This document shows positions 52,890 to 60,052 of a DNA stretch of 64,000 nt, one piece after another. The notes under the pieces are model-generated. The model saw nothing but the letters and a program-made list of their open reading frames with translations. It did no database searches and was not told where the DNA came from. The position numbers were made by a program, and so were the translations under genes. Source of the DNA: CALODP01 sp942492055. Lineage in GTDB: Bacteria; Bacteroidota; Ignavibacteria; Ignavibacteriales; Melioribacteraceae. The stretch is taken from NCBI GenBank assembly GCA_942492055.1, contig CALODP010000001.1, positions 1-64,000 on the forward strand, read 5' to 3'. Every line of letters begins with the position of its first letter. The first letter of the stretch is position 1.

Positions 52890-53930
52890 ATGCGTTGGGA
52901 CGGACCTTTCAGAACATATTTCGAAAACGGAAATCTCCATAAAGAGATTTTCTACAAAGACGGGAAAATCGAAGGGATATATAAAGTTTATTACCCTAAT
53001 TCTATCCTTTCGGCATATTACACCTATAAATCAAACAAAAAAGAAGGGCAATCCGAAACATATTACGAATCGGGAAAGCTTAAAGGGATTTACAATTATC
53101 TTAATGACAAACTACACGGCTTAGCCAAAACATTTTACGAATCAGGACCTTTGAAAGAAGAATTGAATTATCTTAACGGTCTTCTCTCAGGAAGATATTC
53201 CTTATTTCACACTAACGGTAATCTGAACGAACTTGCCGAATACGAGAAAAACAAGAGAATCGGTTTGACTAAGATTTACAGAAAGAACGGTTCACTAGAA
53301 AGAGAACTACCATATGAAGAAGGAGCTATAAACGGTACGGCAAAATATTTTTACCCCAACGGTGAACTGAAATCTACTATTGATTACAAAGATGGGATGA
53401 AAAACGGTCCGACAAAAGTCTATTACATTGCGGGAGAATTAAAAGAAGACAAAAATCATATTGACGATAAAATCGAAGGATCGGTTACAACATATTACAA
53501 AAACGGAAAAGTAAAAGGAGAGTGGAATTATGTTGATGGTCTTCCCGATGGAAAATCTATTTTTTATTATGAAGACGGCTCTCTTTTGGCCGAAAAAAAT
53601 TACTTACACGGAAAAGATCACGGCAGCACAAAAGTATTCTTCCGGAACGGAAAACTCAAAGAAGAACTCTCCTTCGACAAAGGAATCCTATCCGGAAAAA
53701 GAATATTTTACTCATCCGACGGAAATATTAGACGAGAAGAAGTATACTCGGAAGGAAGAAAAACCGCCGAAACACACTACAAATCAATTCCCCCATCTCC
53801 CCCTCAACCAAAGGAAACAACAAAAAAGGAGAGCAACTCTATCCCCACATCACAAAAAGTCAGCTGGACAATATTTATTATTTTGCTTTTTGCATTCCTA
53901 TATATGTTGATTATTTCTCTGCTTCATTAA
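52890..53930 (+). CDS. MORN/YwqK-like repeat protein with C-terminal anchor, copy 1
   Basis: 346 residues. The start MRWDGPFRTYFENGNLHKEI leads into about 12 repeats of 22-24 residues with the pattern 'G....YY..G.L..E..Y..G...G', as in MORN or YwqK-type antitoxin-like proteins. A proline/threonine linker (about 290-320) and one membrane segment (WTIFIILLFAFLYMLIISLL) end the protein. No signal peptide, so the repeats face the cytoplasm. A paralogue follows 114 bases on. YwqK proteins are called antitoxins in databases with little proof; I would not infer a toxin system. Confidence 0.85.
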   Translation: MRWDGPFRTYFENGNLHKEIFYKDGKIEGIYKVYYPNSILSAYYTYKSNKKEGQSETYYESGKLKGIYNYLNDKLHGLAKTFYESGPLKEELNYLNGLLSGRYSLFHTNGNLNELAEYEKNKRIGLTKIYRKNGSLERELPYEEGAINGTAKYFYPNGELKSTIDYKDGMKNGPTKVYYIAGELKEDKNHIDDKIEGSVTTYYKNGKVKGEWNYVDGLPDGKSIFYYEDGSLLAEKNYLHGKDHGSTKVFFRNGKLKEELSFDKGILSGKRIFYSSDGNIRREEVYSEGRKTAETHYKSIPPSPPQPKETTKKESNSIPTSQKVSWTIFIILLFAFLYMLIISLLH

Positions 53931-54044
53931 ATCGACTCAACAAGTTGTCACTGTTAATTTCCCGTAGTCAATGATAAAAAAAATTTTTCATCTTTCATTT
54001 ATCATTATTAAATTGAAGCCTTCATTTACTCTAGGCTGAATTGT

Positions 54045-55100
54045 ATGCGCTGGGACGGCCCATTTAGAACATATTTGGAAAACGGAAAGATCCACAAAGA
54101 GATCCATTATAAAGATGGAAAGATTGAAGGAGCCTATAAGATATTCTTTCCAAACGGAAATGTATCAACCATCTTCACATATAAGAGCAACAAGAAAAGC
54201 GGACCCGCCAAGAAATTTTATGAATCCGGTGCTGTTAAGGATATTCTTCTGTTTAACAACGATAAGCTTAACGGGCCATCAAAGGCCTTTTATGAAAACG
54301 GAACGGTAAAGCAGGAAAAATACTATAAAGATGATACCCTCGACGGAGAATTTGTAGAGTTCCATCTTAACGGAATTAAAGCCGAAGAGGCTGTTTTCGT
54401 AAGAGACAAGCGAGTTGGCGCGACAAAGATTTTTCGGAAAGATGGCTCTCTCGATTACGAACTCCCTTTTGTTGACGGAGTTTTATCTGGCGAAGCTAAA
54501 TATTTCTATCCCAATGGGGAGCTGAAATCTACAATCGCATACGAAGATGGAGTGAAGAACGGACCGACCAAAGTTTTCTATGTTGCCGGCGAGCTAAAAG
54601 AAGATAAAACTCACATTAACGATAAAGTGGAAGGTACGGTTACAACCTTTTACAAAAGCGGTTCCGTTAAAGGAGAATGGTCTTACGTTAACGGTGTACC
54701 TGATGGTAAATCGGTCTTCTATTATGAGGACGGTTCTCTCCTCGCCGAAAAGAACTATTCGGTTGGCAAAGACCACGGATTAACTAAAGTCTATTATCAA
54801 GACGGGAAATTGAAAGAGGAGTTATCATTCGACCACGGCTTAAAATCCGGGAAATGCGTTACTTATTCCAAAGACGGACAAATTCGCAAAGAGGAAATTT
54901 ATTCCAACGGTAATAAGACGGCCGAAAAAAAGTATGAAGAAAATGTATACGAAACACTTTCCGAGAGAATTGAACATAAAGTGATTCCACCGGCTCCCTC
55001 GAAGAAACGTGTTTCTCCCTTTTCAATTATTGGCGGAGCTCTCCTTACGATTCTTTTAATAGCAACCCTCTATTTCTCTGTGATCTACTTCATAGCATAA
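54045..55100 (+). CDS. MORN/YwqK-like repeat protein with C-terminal anchor, copy 2
   Basis: 351 residues, same start (MRWDGPFRTYLENGKIHKEI), same repeat number and a C-terminal membrane segment (SIIGGALLTILLIATLYFSV). From the repeat starting AKYFYPNGELKSTI over the next 95 residues the two copies are about 80% identical by eye, while other parts have drifted more. Tandem duplication is clear. The role is unknown. Confidence 0.85.
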   Translation: MRWDGPFRTYLENGKIHKEIHYKDGKIEGAYKIFFPNGNVSTIFTYKSNKKSGPAKKFYESGAVKDILLFNNDKLNGPSKAFYENGTVKQEKYYKDDTLDGEFVEFHLNGIKAEEAVFVRDKRVGATKIFRKDGSLDYELPFVDGVLSGEAKYFYPNGELKSTIAYEDGVKNGPTKVFYVAGELKEDKTHINDKVEGTVTTFYKSGSVKGEWSYVNGVPDGKSVFYYEDGSLLAEKNYSVGKDHGLTKVYYQDGKLKEELSFDHGLKSGKCVTYSKDGQIRKEEIYSNGNKTAEKKYEENVYETLSERIEHKVIPPAPSKKRVSPFSIIGGALLTILLIATLYFSVIYFIA

Positions 55101-55204
55101 TATTATTAACTGATTCCTATTTATTTATTCCTTTTAACTCCTTATATTCATTCATCCCTTCCACCACTAATTGCTTGCTTAATAAATATATTTAGGAGGA
55201 AAGT

Positions 55205-55990
55205 ATGAAATCTCAATTACTCTATTTTCTCAGAATTCTATTCATCTTGTTGTTTGCTCTTACTGCTTGCGACGAAAAAGATGATGATAATCCTTTGGAT
55301 CCGAATGGAGGCAACGGAGGATTCGATAATAATAGCGGTCAACCCCTTGCCGGTCTTGATGGCATTGATGATGTTAAAGGAGTTATGGCTACTATCCAAT
55401 ATTCTTTCGGTTCAATGATAGGAGTTCCTGCTACCGATATCGCGATGGCTTTCGCCACTTTCGGCAATCAGGTTGATGCAGGCACTGTTGCGATTAACGG
55501 TACTAATCTCGGAAAAGTTAAGGACGGAGAGGATGTTTATTATGTTATTCCTGACCCTAATAATCCTCTCACTTTCTTAACCGGTGTCAGATTCGACGGA
55601 CAAGCTCATAATTGGAGTGTTTCCGGAGGGAACGGAATTCCGGCTTTCACAGCTAGTGTAAATAGCCCCTCGGATTTCTCTATTACAGCCCCGGTCGAAG
55701 GTGCCAATATAAGTGTTTCGGGTGGTTTAACAATTACTTGGAATAACACCGCCTCCTCAGCTGATGTGGTAGTTATGGTTGTCCCAACCGAAGGAAGCGC
55801 GAAAGATGTTGAATTTGCCTCCCTTGATGACGACGGAAGCCACACCATTTCAACTAGCCAACTCGGAGATATCTCCGGAGAAGCAATTGTTTACGTTATC
55901 AAATACAAATATAACGTTAAGGCAGTCGGAGACGATAACTTTGTAGCTTTGGCGGAAATTGTAAAGATGGTTATAGTTACATTCGAATAA
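55205..55990 (+). CDS. Lipoprotein of unknown function
   Basis: 261 residues with a strong ribosome site (AGGAGG). Lipoprotein signal ending FALTAC (Cys22), an acidic, glycine-asparagine rich linker (DEKDDDNPLDPNGGNGG), then a beta-sandwich-like protein without a known motif. Probably on the outer membrane. It is followed by a terminator and faces the four-paralogue operon. Confidence 0.75.
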   Translation: MKSQLLYFLRILFILLFALTACDEKDDDNPLDPNGGNGGFDNNSGQPLAGLDGIDDVKGVMATIQYSFGSMIGVPATDIAMAFATFGNQVDAGTVAINGTNLGKVKDGEDVYYVIPDPNNPLTFLTGVRFDGQAHNWSVSGGNGIPAFTASVNSPSDFSITAPVEGANISVSGGLTITWNNTASSADVVVMVVPTEGSAKDVEFASLDDDGSHTISTSQLGDISGEAIVYVIKYKYNVKAVGDDNFVALAEIVKMVIVTFE

Positions 55991-56005
55991 AACATTTCTC
56001 AAAAA

Positions 56006-56046
56006 AGAAAAGCTGACGGAGTTTTCTCTGTCAGCTTTTTTTATTC
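56006..56046 (+). terminator. Terminator of the lipoprotein gene
   Basis: AAAGCTGACGGAG pairs with CTCTGTCAGCTTT (one mismatch) followed by TTTTT; on the other strand TTTTCTTTTTT follows, so it can also end the opposite operon. Confidence 0.9.
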
Positions 56047-56051
56047 TTCTA

Positions 56052-56597
56052 TTAAAAGCTCATCGAAAGACTAATACCGTAAGAGTAATCATTGTTAACT
56101 TTCGATACTTGTGGCATTACTACCGTAGCCACATCTTTGGAAGGATAAGCAATATTCGAGAATACAATTGTCGTTATTTGAGGAACAAGCATCATTATCG
56201 GAAGAAGAATTACTCCTTTCCTTGTTAGCATAATTGCCGAACTACTCGCTAGTGTTGTAAGTATGTTTACACCTGCCATTTCCCAATAGGAGGATTCGGA
56301 ATTATACCCGTTCGAAACAAGATACGTTCCCAATGTACTTCCCAAGGAATACCCTAAGAAACCTGCAAAACCAATCTGTCTGTCATGCTCTTTTCCTGAC
56401 CAAATGCCTTTACCAATTAATATAACTGATGTCATACTACCCACACCAACCAATGTACTCAGACCGAATTCTCCCAGCACTCTTAAAGTATTTGATGGCT
56501 TTTCCCATACAATCTTAGGCTCTACGTTCGGTTTTGCCTGAGCGTAGCACAAAGTTGCCATTAATACAAGCATCACAACACATTTTACTCTCTTCAT
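56052..56597 (-). CDS. Exported glycine-rich membrane protein, paralogue 4 of 4
   Basis: 181 residues, last of four tandem paralogues. Signal peptide (VKCVVMLVLMATLCYAQ), two or three weakly hydrophobic glycine/serine-rich segments (SMTSVILIGKGIWSG, FLGYSLGSTLGTYLVSNGY), then VFSNIAYPSKDVATVVMP and an end YSYGISLSMSF that looks like an outer-membrane strand with a terminal Phe. Not a family I recognise. Ribosome site AAAGGGAAAG. Confidence 0.7.
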   Translation of the reverse strand: MKRVKCVVMLVLMATLCYAQAKPNVEPKIVWEKPSNTLRVLGEFGLSTLVGVGSMTSVILIGKGIWSGKEHDRQIGFAGFLGYSLGSTLGTYLVSNGYNSESSYWEMAGVNILTTLASSSAIMLTRKGVILLPIMMLVPQITTIVFSNIAYPSKDVATVVMPQVSKVNNDYSYGISLSMSF

Positions 56598-56605
56598 CTT
56601 TCCCT

Positions 56606-57139
56606 TTATAGTTTTATTGATATGTTTATTCCGTAACTAGTATGATTATTTTGCGTGGCGACTTCCGGTAGTACAACTACTTTTGAAGGATAAGCCAGAT
56701 TAGAATATACTATCGAGCAAATCATTGGCGCGATACATCCGGAGATATATAGCGTATTTTCATTATCCGAAATTGTAGTAGCCAAATATGTTATCAAAGC
56801 ACCGGATAATATTCCAACACTTGTCATTTGAGGAAATAGCGCATCTTTATTATATTTTTTCGAGGCAATGTAGACCCCAATCTCACTTCCTATTAGCGCC
56901 CCTATTGATCCCCCAACTAATTCCCTAGGAGCTGCATTTCCATTCGAAGAAAATTTTGCATCTGTAATGTTCGTAATTATCATACCACCGAAGAACCCTA
57001 TAGCGCCCCAGCCAATACCAGTGCCTGCTTCATGCAATATCCTTCTATATGTAGAGGGGTTCTCTTTGCCACTTCTGGCATCTTGCCCGAACAAAACCGA
57101 AACAGAGAAGATCAGTAGTACTACAATATTCTTTCTCAT
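56606..57139 (-). CDS. Exported glycine-rich membrane protein, paralogue 3 of 4
   Basis: 177 residues with the family plan: signal peptide (IVVLLIFSVSVLFGQ), TYRRILHEAGTGIGWGAIGF, GSIGALIGSEIGVYIASKKY, IVYSNLAYPSKVVVLPEV, and the end YGINISIKL. Eight bases separate it from the next copy. Confidence 0.7.
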   Translation of the reverse strand: MRKNIVVLLIFSVSVLFGQDARSGKENPSTYRRILHEAGTGIGWGAIGFFGGMIITNITDAKFSSNGNAAPRELVGGSIGALIGSEIGVYIASKKYNKDALFPQMTSVGILSGALITYLATTISDNENTLYISGCIAPMICSIVYSNLAYPSKVVVLPEVATQNNHTSYGINISIKL

Positions 57140-57149
57140 AAAAAATACC

Positions 57150-57695
57150 TTATAGTGAAATTGATAGATTTAAACCGTAATAATTACTATTACTAACTCT
57201 GGAAACTTCAGGAAGTATAACTACCTCTCTTGCCTGACTCGGATAAAATATATTCGAAAAAGCAACCGATGAAACAACCGGTATTATAGCCGAAAGAGTA
57301 CTGGCAAGATCCAACTCTTTATTAAATAACTCCGCGCATAGGGCTGTGCATCCAACAGAAGCCACCCCTATTCCACACAATCCCCAATAGGAAACATCCT
57401 TATTGTAGGATTTTGATACCATATAAATACCGGCCTGACTTGCAAAGAAACAACCGCAGGTTCTTCCGATCTTTCTCCATTTTGTCCCTCTATTTCCTTT
57501 ATCATCTTCCAGATCAAAATTCTTTCCGACAAAAATTCCACCTACATATCCTAAACCGCCGCAACCAACACCTACAGCTACTTCGGTTAAAATCCTTTTG
57601 AATATTGGCGTTTCTTCCCATACGGCACGGGTTTTAGTCTGCCCGAAAAGAACCGACGCGGATAACAAAATCAATAGTATTACACTTTTATTCAT
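57150..57695 (-). CDS. Exported glycine-rich membrane protein, paralogue 2 of 4
   Basis: 181 residues. Signal peptide (VILLILLSASVLFGQ), then FKRILTEVAVGVGCGGLGYV, ASQAGIYMVSKSYNKDVSYW, VAFSNIFYPSQAREVVILPE and NYYGLNLSISL. It has extra cysteines (GCGG, CGCF, GCTALC) that the other copies lack, perhaps paired in disulfides. Confidence 0.7.
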   Translation of the reverse strand: MNKSVILLILLSASVLFGQTKTRAVWEETPIFKRILTEVAVGVGCGGLGYVGGIFVGKNFDLEDDKGNRGTKWRKIGRTCGCFFASQAGIYMVSKSYNKDVSYWGLCGIGVASVGCTALCAELFNKELDLASTLSAIIPVVSSVAFSNIFYPSQAREVVILPEVSRVSNSNYYGLNLSISL

Positions 57696-57704
57696 TCCTT
57701 TCCC

Positions 57705-58268
57705 TTATAAAGAAACCGATAAACTTAACCCGTAGGAATTACTATTCCTTACTCGCGATACTTGAGGCAAAACCACTACCTTCGTTCCGTTAGTCGGATA
57801 AACCAAATTCGAATAGACTATTGAGCTTAGCATCGGTGTAAAACCACCGGCAAGGAAAATATGCCAACCGTTATCCGTAACAGTACCGGTTAACAATGCT
57901 GCTCCTAATCCCGAAGCTACTCCCACTCCGGCCATCTCCCAGAACGAAACTTTTTCATTGTAGTTTTTTGAAATTAGATATATTCCTATCTCACTTCCGA
58001 GAACCATTCCGCATGTTCCTCCCAAAAGCACTTTATCAAATTCTCTCATTGCTTCATTACTTTTTCCCGCGATCGCCACCCCGAGAAGACCACCTCCCAA
58101 ACATCCGAGAGAACCATACAAAAGCCCGGAACCGGTTTCTGTTAAAATCCTTCTTGTTCCGGAGTTCTCGCTATTGCCCGGAATGGTATCACATTGTGGC
58201 TTTACCTGACAGTAATATACTTGAGCTGTTAACAGACATAGTAATAGAGTTGAGAATATCTTTCGCAT
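57705..58268 (-). CDS. Exported glycine-rich membrane protein, paralogue 1 of 4
   Basis: 187 residues, first gene of the cluster. Signal peptide (FSTLLLCLLTAQVYYCQ), TRRILTETGSGLLYGSLGCL, GMVLGSEIGIYLISKNYNEK, VYSNLVYPTNGTKVVVLPQV and YGLSLSVSL. The shared features of the four are the RRIL-helix start, glycine-zipper-like segments, the (S/F)N-x-x-YP motif, the VLPEV strand and the YG-x-(S/N)-(L/I)-S terminal strand. Gaps between genes are 8-10 bases, so they form one operon. Confidence 0.7.
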   Translation of the reverse strand: MRKIFSTLLLCLLTAQVYYCQVKPQCDTIPGNSENSGTRRILTETGSGLLYGSLGCLGGGLLGVAIAGKSNEAMREFDKVLLGGTCGMVLGSEIGIYLISKNYNEKVSFWEMAGVGVASGLGAALLTGTVTDNGWHIFLAGGFTPMLSSIVYSNLVYPTNGTKVVVLPQVSRVRNSNSYGLSLSVSL

Positions 58269-58637
58269 AACTCACCTTATATTTGAGAGAATAGTTTTTA
58301 GCAATGGAATATATACTCATACGGAATCATAAGATAATCACACAGACTACAACTTTAATCTTATAGGAAATATAATAATAAATATCATATTAAGAAAAAG
58401 TGTATTATTTTATCACAAGATTGACACAATAAGTTTATTCTCTATTTCAGATGGTCTATTTCTCATCTCGTAAAGAGAAAAACCTCCTTTCTCTCCTTCC
58501 CGACACTACATCTGAATTTTTTTTCTGTTACTTTCTTACAAAATCGATATAATTAGTCGGAATCTTATCCGGATTATGTTCATCTAACCGGTTAGTGAAT
58601 CGAAATATTATTAATAACACATACAAAGGAAGATGAA
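58269..58637. other. Intergenic region between the paralogue operon and the thioredoxin-like gene
   Basis: About 370 AT-rich bases between divergent genes. It holds a perfect 12-base palindrome CTAACCGGTTAG (58584-58595), 43 bases ahead of the thioredoxin-like start, and a small dyad near 58480-58500 (GAGAAAAACCTCCTTTCTCTC). No promoter of the Bacteroidota type is clear. Confidence 0.5.
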
Positions 58638-59117
58638 ATGAAGAAATTATTATCAATAGTTGCGGTACTACTTCTGATTGGAACTACTAGCTGCGCCGGT
58701 GACGGGGATAAATCTTCGGCAAATACCGGTGAAAACTCCTCTGCATGGATCGAAAATTTCGAGCAGGCAGTCGCTAAAGCCAAAGATGAAAACAAAACCG
58801 TTTTGGTTAACTTTACCGGATCCGATTGGTGCCCATGGTGCATCAAACTTAGCGGCGAGGTCTTCTCCAAAGAAGAATTCATCAACTACGCGAATGACAA
58901 TCTTGTTTTGGTTAAAATAGATTTCCCCAGAAAGACAGAACTTCCTGCCGACAAGCAGGCCTATAACAAAAAATTGGCTGACAAATACGGTATAAGAGGG
59001 TTACCGACAGTAGTACTCTTCGACAAAGACGGTAATGTCTTGCAACAAACCGGATACAGAGAAGGAGGAGCCACCTTATACGTAGACCATCTGAAAGGAA
59101 TAATAAACAAGGGATAA
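58638..59117 (+). CDS. Thioredoxin-like lipoprotein
   Basis: 159 residues. Lipoprotein signal ending IGTTSC (Cys19), then a thioredoxin fold of the Thioredoxin_7 type: KTVLVNFTGSDWCPWC with the redox pair Cys65/Cys68, a helix, and the cis-proline loop RGLPTVVLFD. Probably reduces or isomerises disulfides in envelope proteins. Ribosome site AAAGGAAG. The 3' side opens into array C; no T-run terminator follows directly. Confidence 0.9.
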   Translation: MKKLLSIVAVLLLIGTTSCAGDGDKSSANTGENSSAWIENFEQAVAKAKDENKTVLVNFTGSDWCPWCIKLSGEVFSKEEFINYANDNLVLVKIDFPRKTELPADKQAYNKKLADKYGIRGLPTVVLFDKDGNVLQQTGYREGGATLYVDHLKGIINKG

Positions 59118-59259
59118 TCAACCTGTCTCTAACCATACATAAAGAATTAACAAAGCTGTTCCGGGCATTACGGAGCGGCTTTCTCTTTATTCCCTCTTTC
59201 ACGAAACCCTTACTCTCCTTTCTCAAGGCAGCCGGATAGCAATTCCAAGAGGCTCTTTC

Positions 59260-59766
59260 CTTCCGGAATGCTTCACGGTCTCTCCGGAAAGCTTCACCGA
59301 CACAAATCAAACATCTTCGACCGGTGAGATACTACGACTACCCAGTGAGATGTTATGATATTCTACTTTTTATCTATCTTGTTCAAATGAGAAAATATCA
59401 ATCTTCTTTGAGCAATAATATCAGATGCATGAGATATCATTATGTTCTGCTAAAAATCTATGAAATAAAGATGAGGAATATAGCTACGGCTTTGAGGAGG
59501 GATAATAATCGGCTGAGATATTACAAAATATTTTTTCTCATTAGTTCCTCAGTTTAGCAACGTAATATCTCACTTCATCACCGAAGCTCCTCACTACTTT
59601 TTTGTTGTTCCTCAAGTTGGATTCGTAGTTCCTCAGATAGGAATTGGAGTTCCTAACCTAGGATATGTAGCTCCTCACTTATGTAATATTGTCCCTCAAC
59701 ATTACATTGAAGTATCTCACCGAGAAAATGTTGTTCCTCACTTATTGAATATCTTTCCTGAGTATT
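59260..59766. repeat. Array C: 21-bp periodic repeat in two opposed blocks
   Basis: The gap 59118-60052 has no gene. Left block: TGAG starts at 59325, 59346, 59388, 59409, 59430, 59472, 59493 and 59514, all multiples of 21. Right block: the complementary CTCA (mostly TTCCTCA) starts at 59548, 59569, 59590, 59611, 59632, 59653 (CTAA), 59674, 59695, 59716, 59737 and 59758 (CTGA), all 21 apart. So the two blocks point towards opposite strands, meeting near 59535. Further left CCGGAA recurs at 59263 and 59284, again 21 apart. Units are otherwise different from one another. The stretch 59770-59980 shows no periodicity or gene. Confidence 0.92.
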
Positions 59767-59981
59767 CGAGAAAGATCCGTAAGCGAAAGAGAAGGATAAT
59801 ATTAAGGTGGATGATCTTACGGGGAAGCTCTATTATCTTGCGTAAGAGATAACGAAGGATTGCTTCCTAAACGAATGATATAGACCATTGCCGGAGCAGC
59901 TTCTCTCAGTAACATGGTATCTACGATTATTTATCAAGATGGTTTGCGTGCTGCCGGATTGGCTTTCGGAATAGGGGAAAT

Positions 59982-60022
59982 ATAAAAGCCGCTCTCGATA
60001 ATATCTTTCGGGAGCGGCATTT
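59982..60022 (-). terminator. Terminator of pepF
   Basis: GCCGCTC-type stem (AGCCGCTCTCG against CGGGAGCGGC, one G-T pair) with a long loop; on the minus strand TTTTATATTT follows. Confidence 0.8.
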
Positions 60023-60052
60023 ATCAAATAAAATATCTCTTTTTACGAATGA

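Noticed and set aside
52890..55100. Toxin-antitoxin system
   Set aside because: YwqK-like proteins are named antitoxins in databases, but no toxin gene is next to this pair and both are large anchored repeat proteins.
58912..59310. Minus-strand frame of 132 codons with repeated 'REAFRKE' words
   Set aside because: Antisense to the thioredoxin-like gene and then into the 21-bp periodic region; open by the same seven-codon effect.
59324..59557. Plus-strand frame of 77 codons in array C
   Set aside because: Consists of array units, has no ribosome site and no recognisable domain.
14660..59766. CRISPR interpretation of the three arrays
   Set aside because: There is no conserved repeat alternating with unique spacers of 30-40 bases, and no cas gene in the window. 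The period of 21 is too short.
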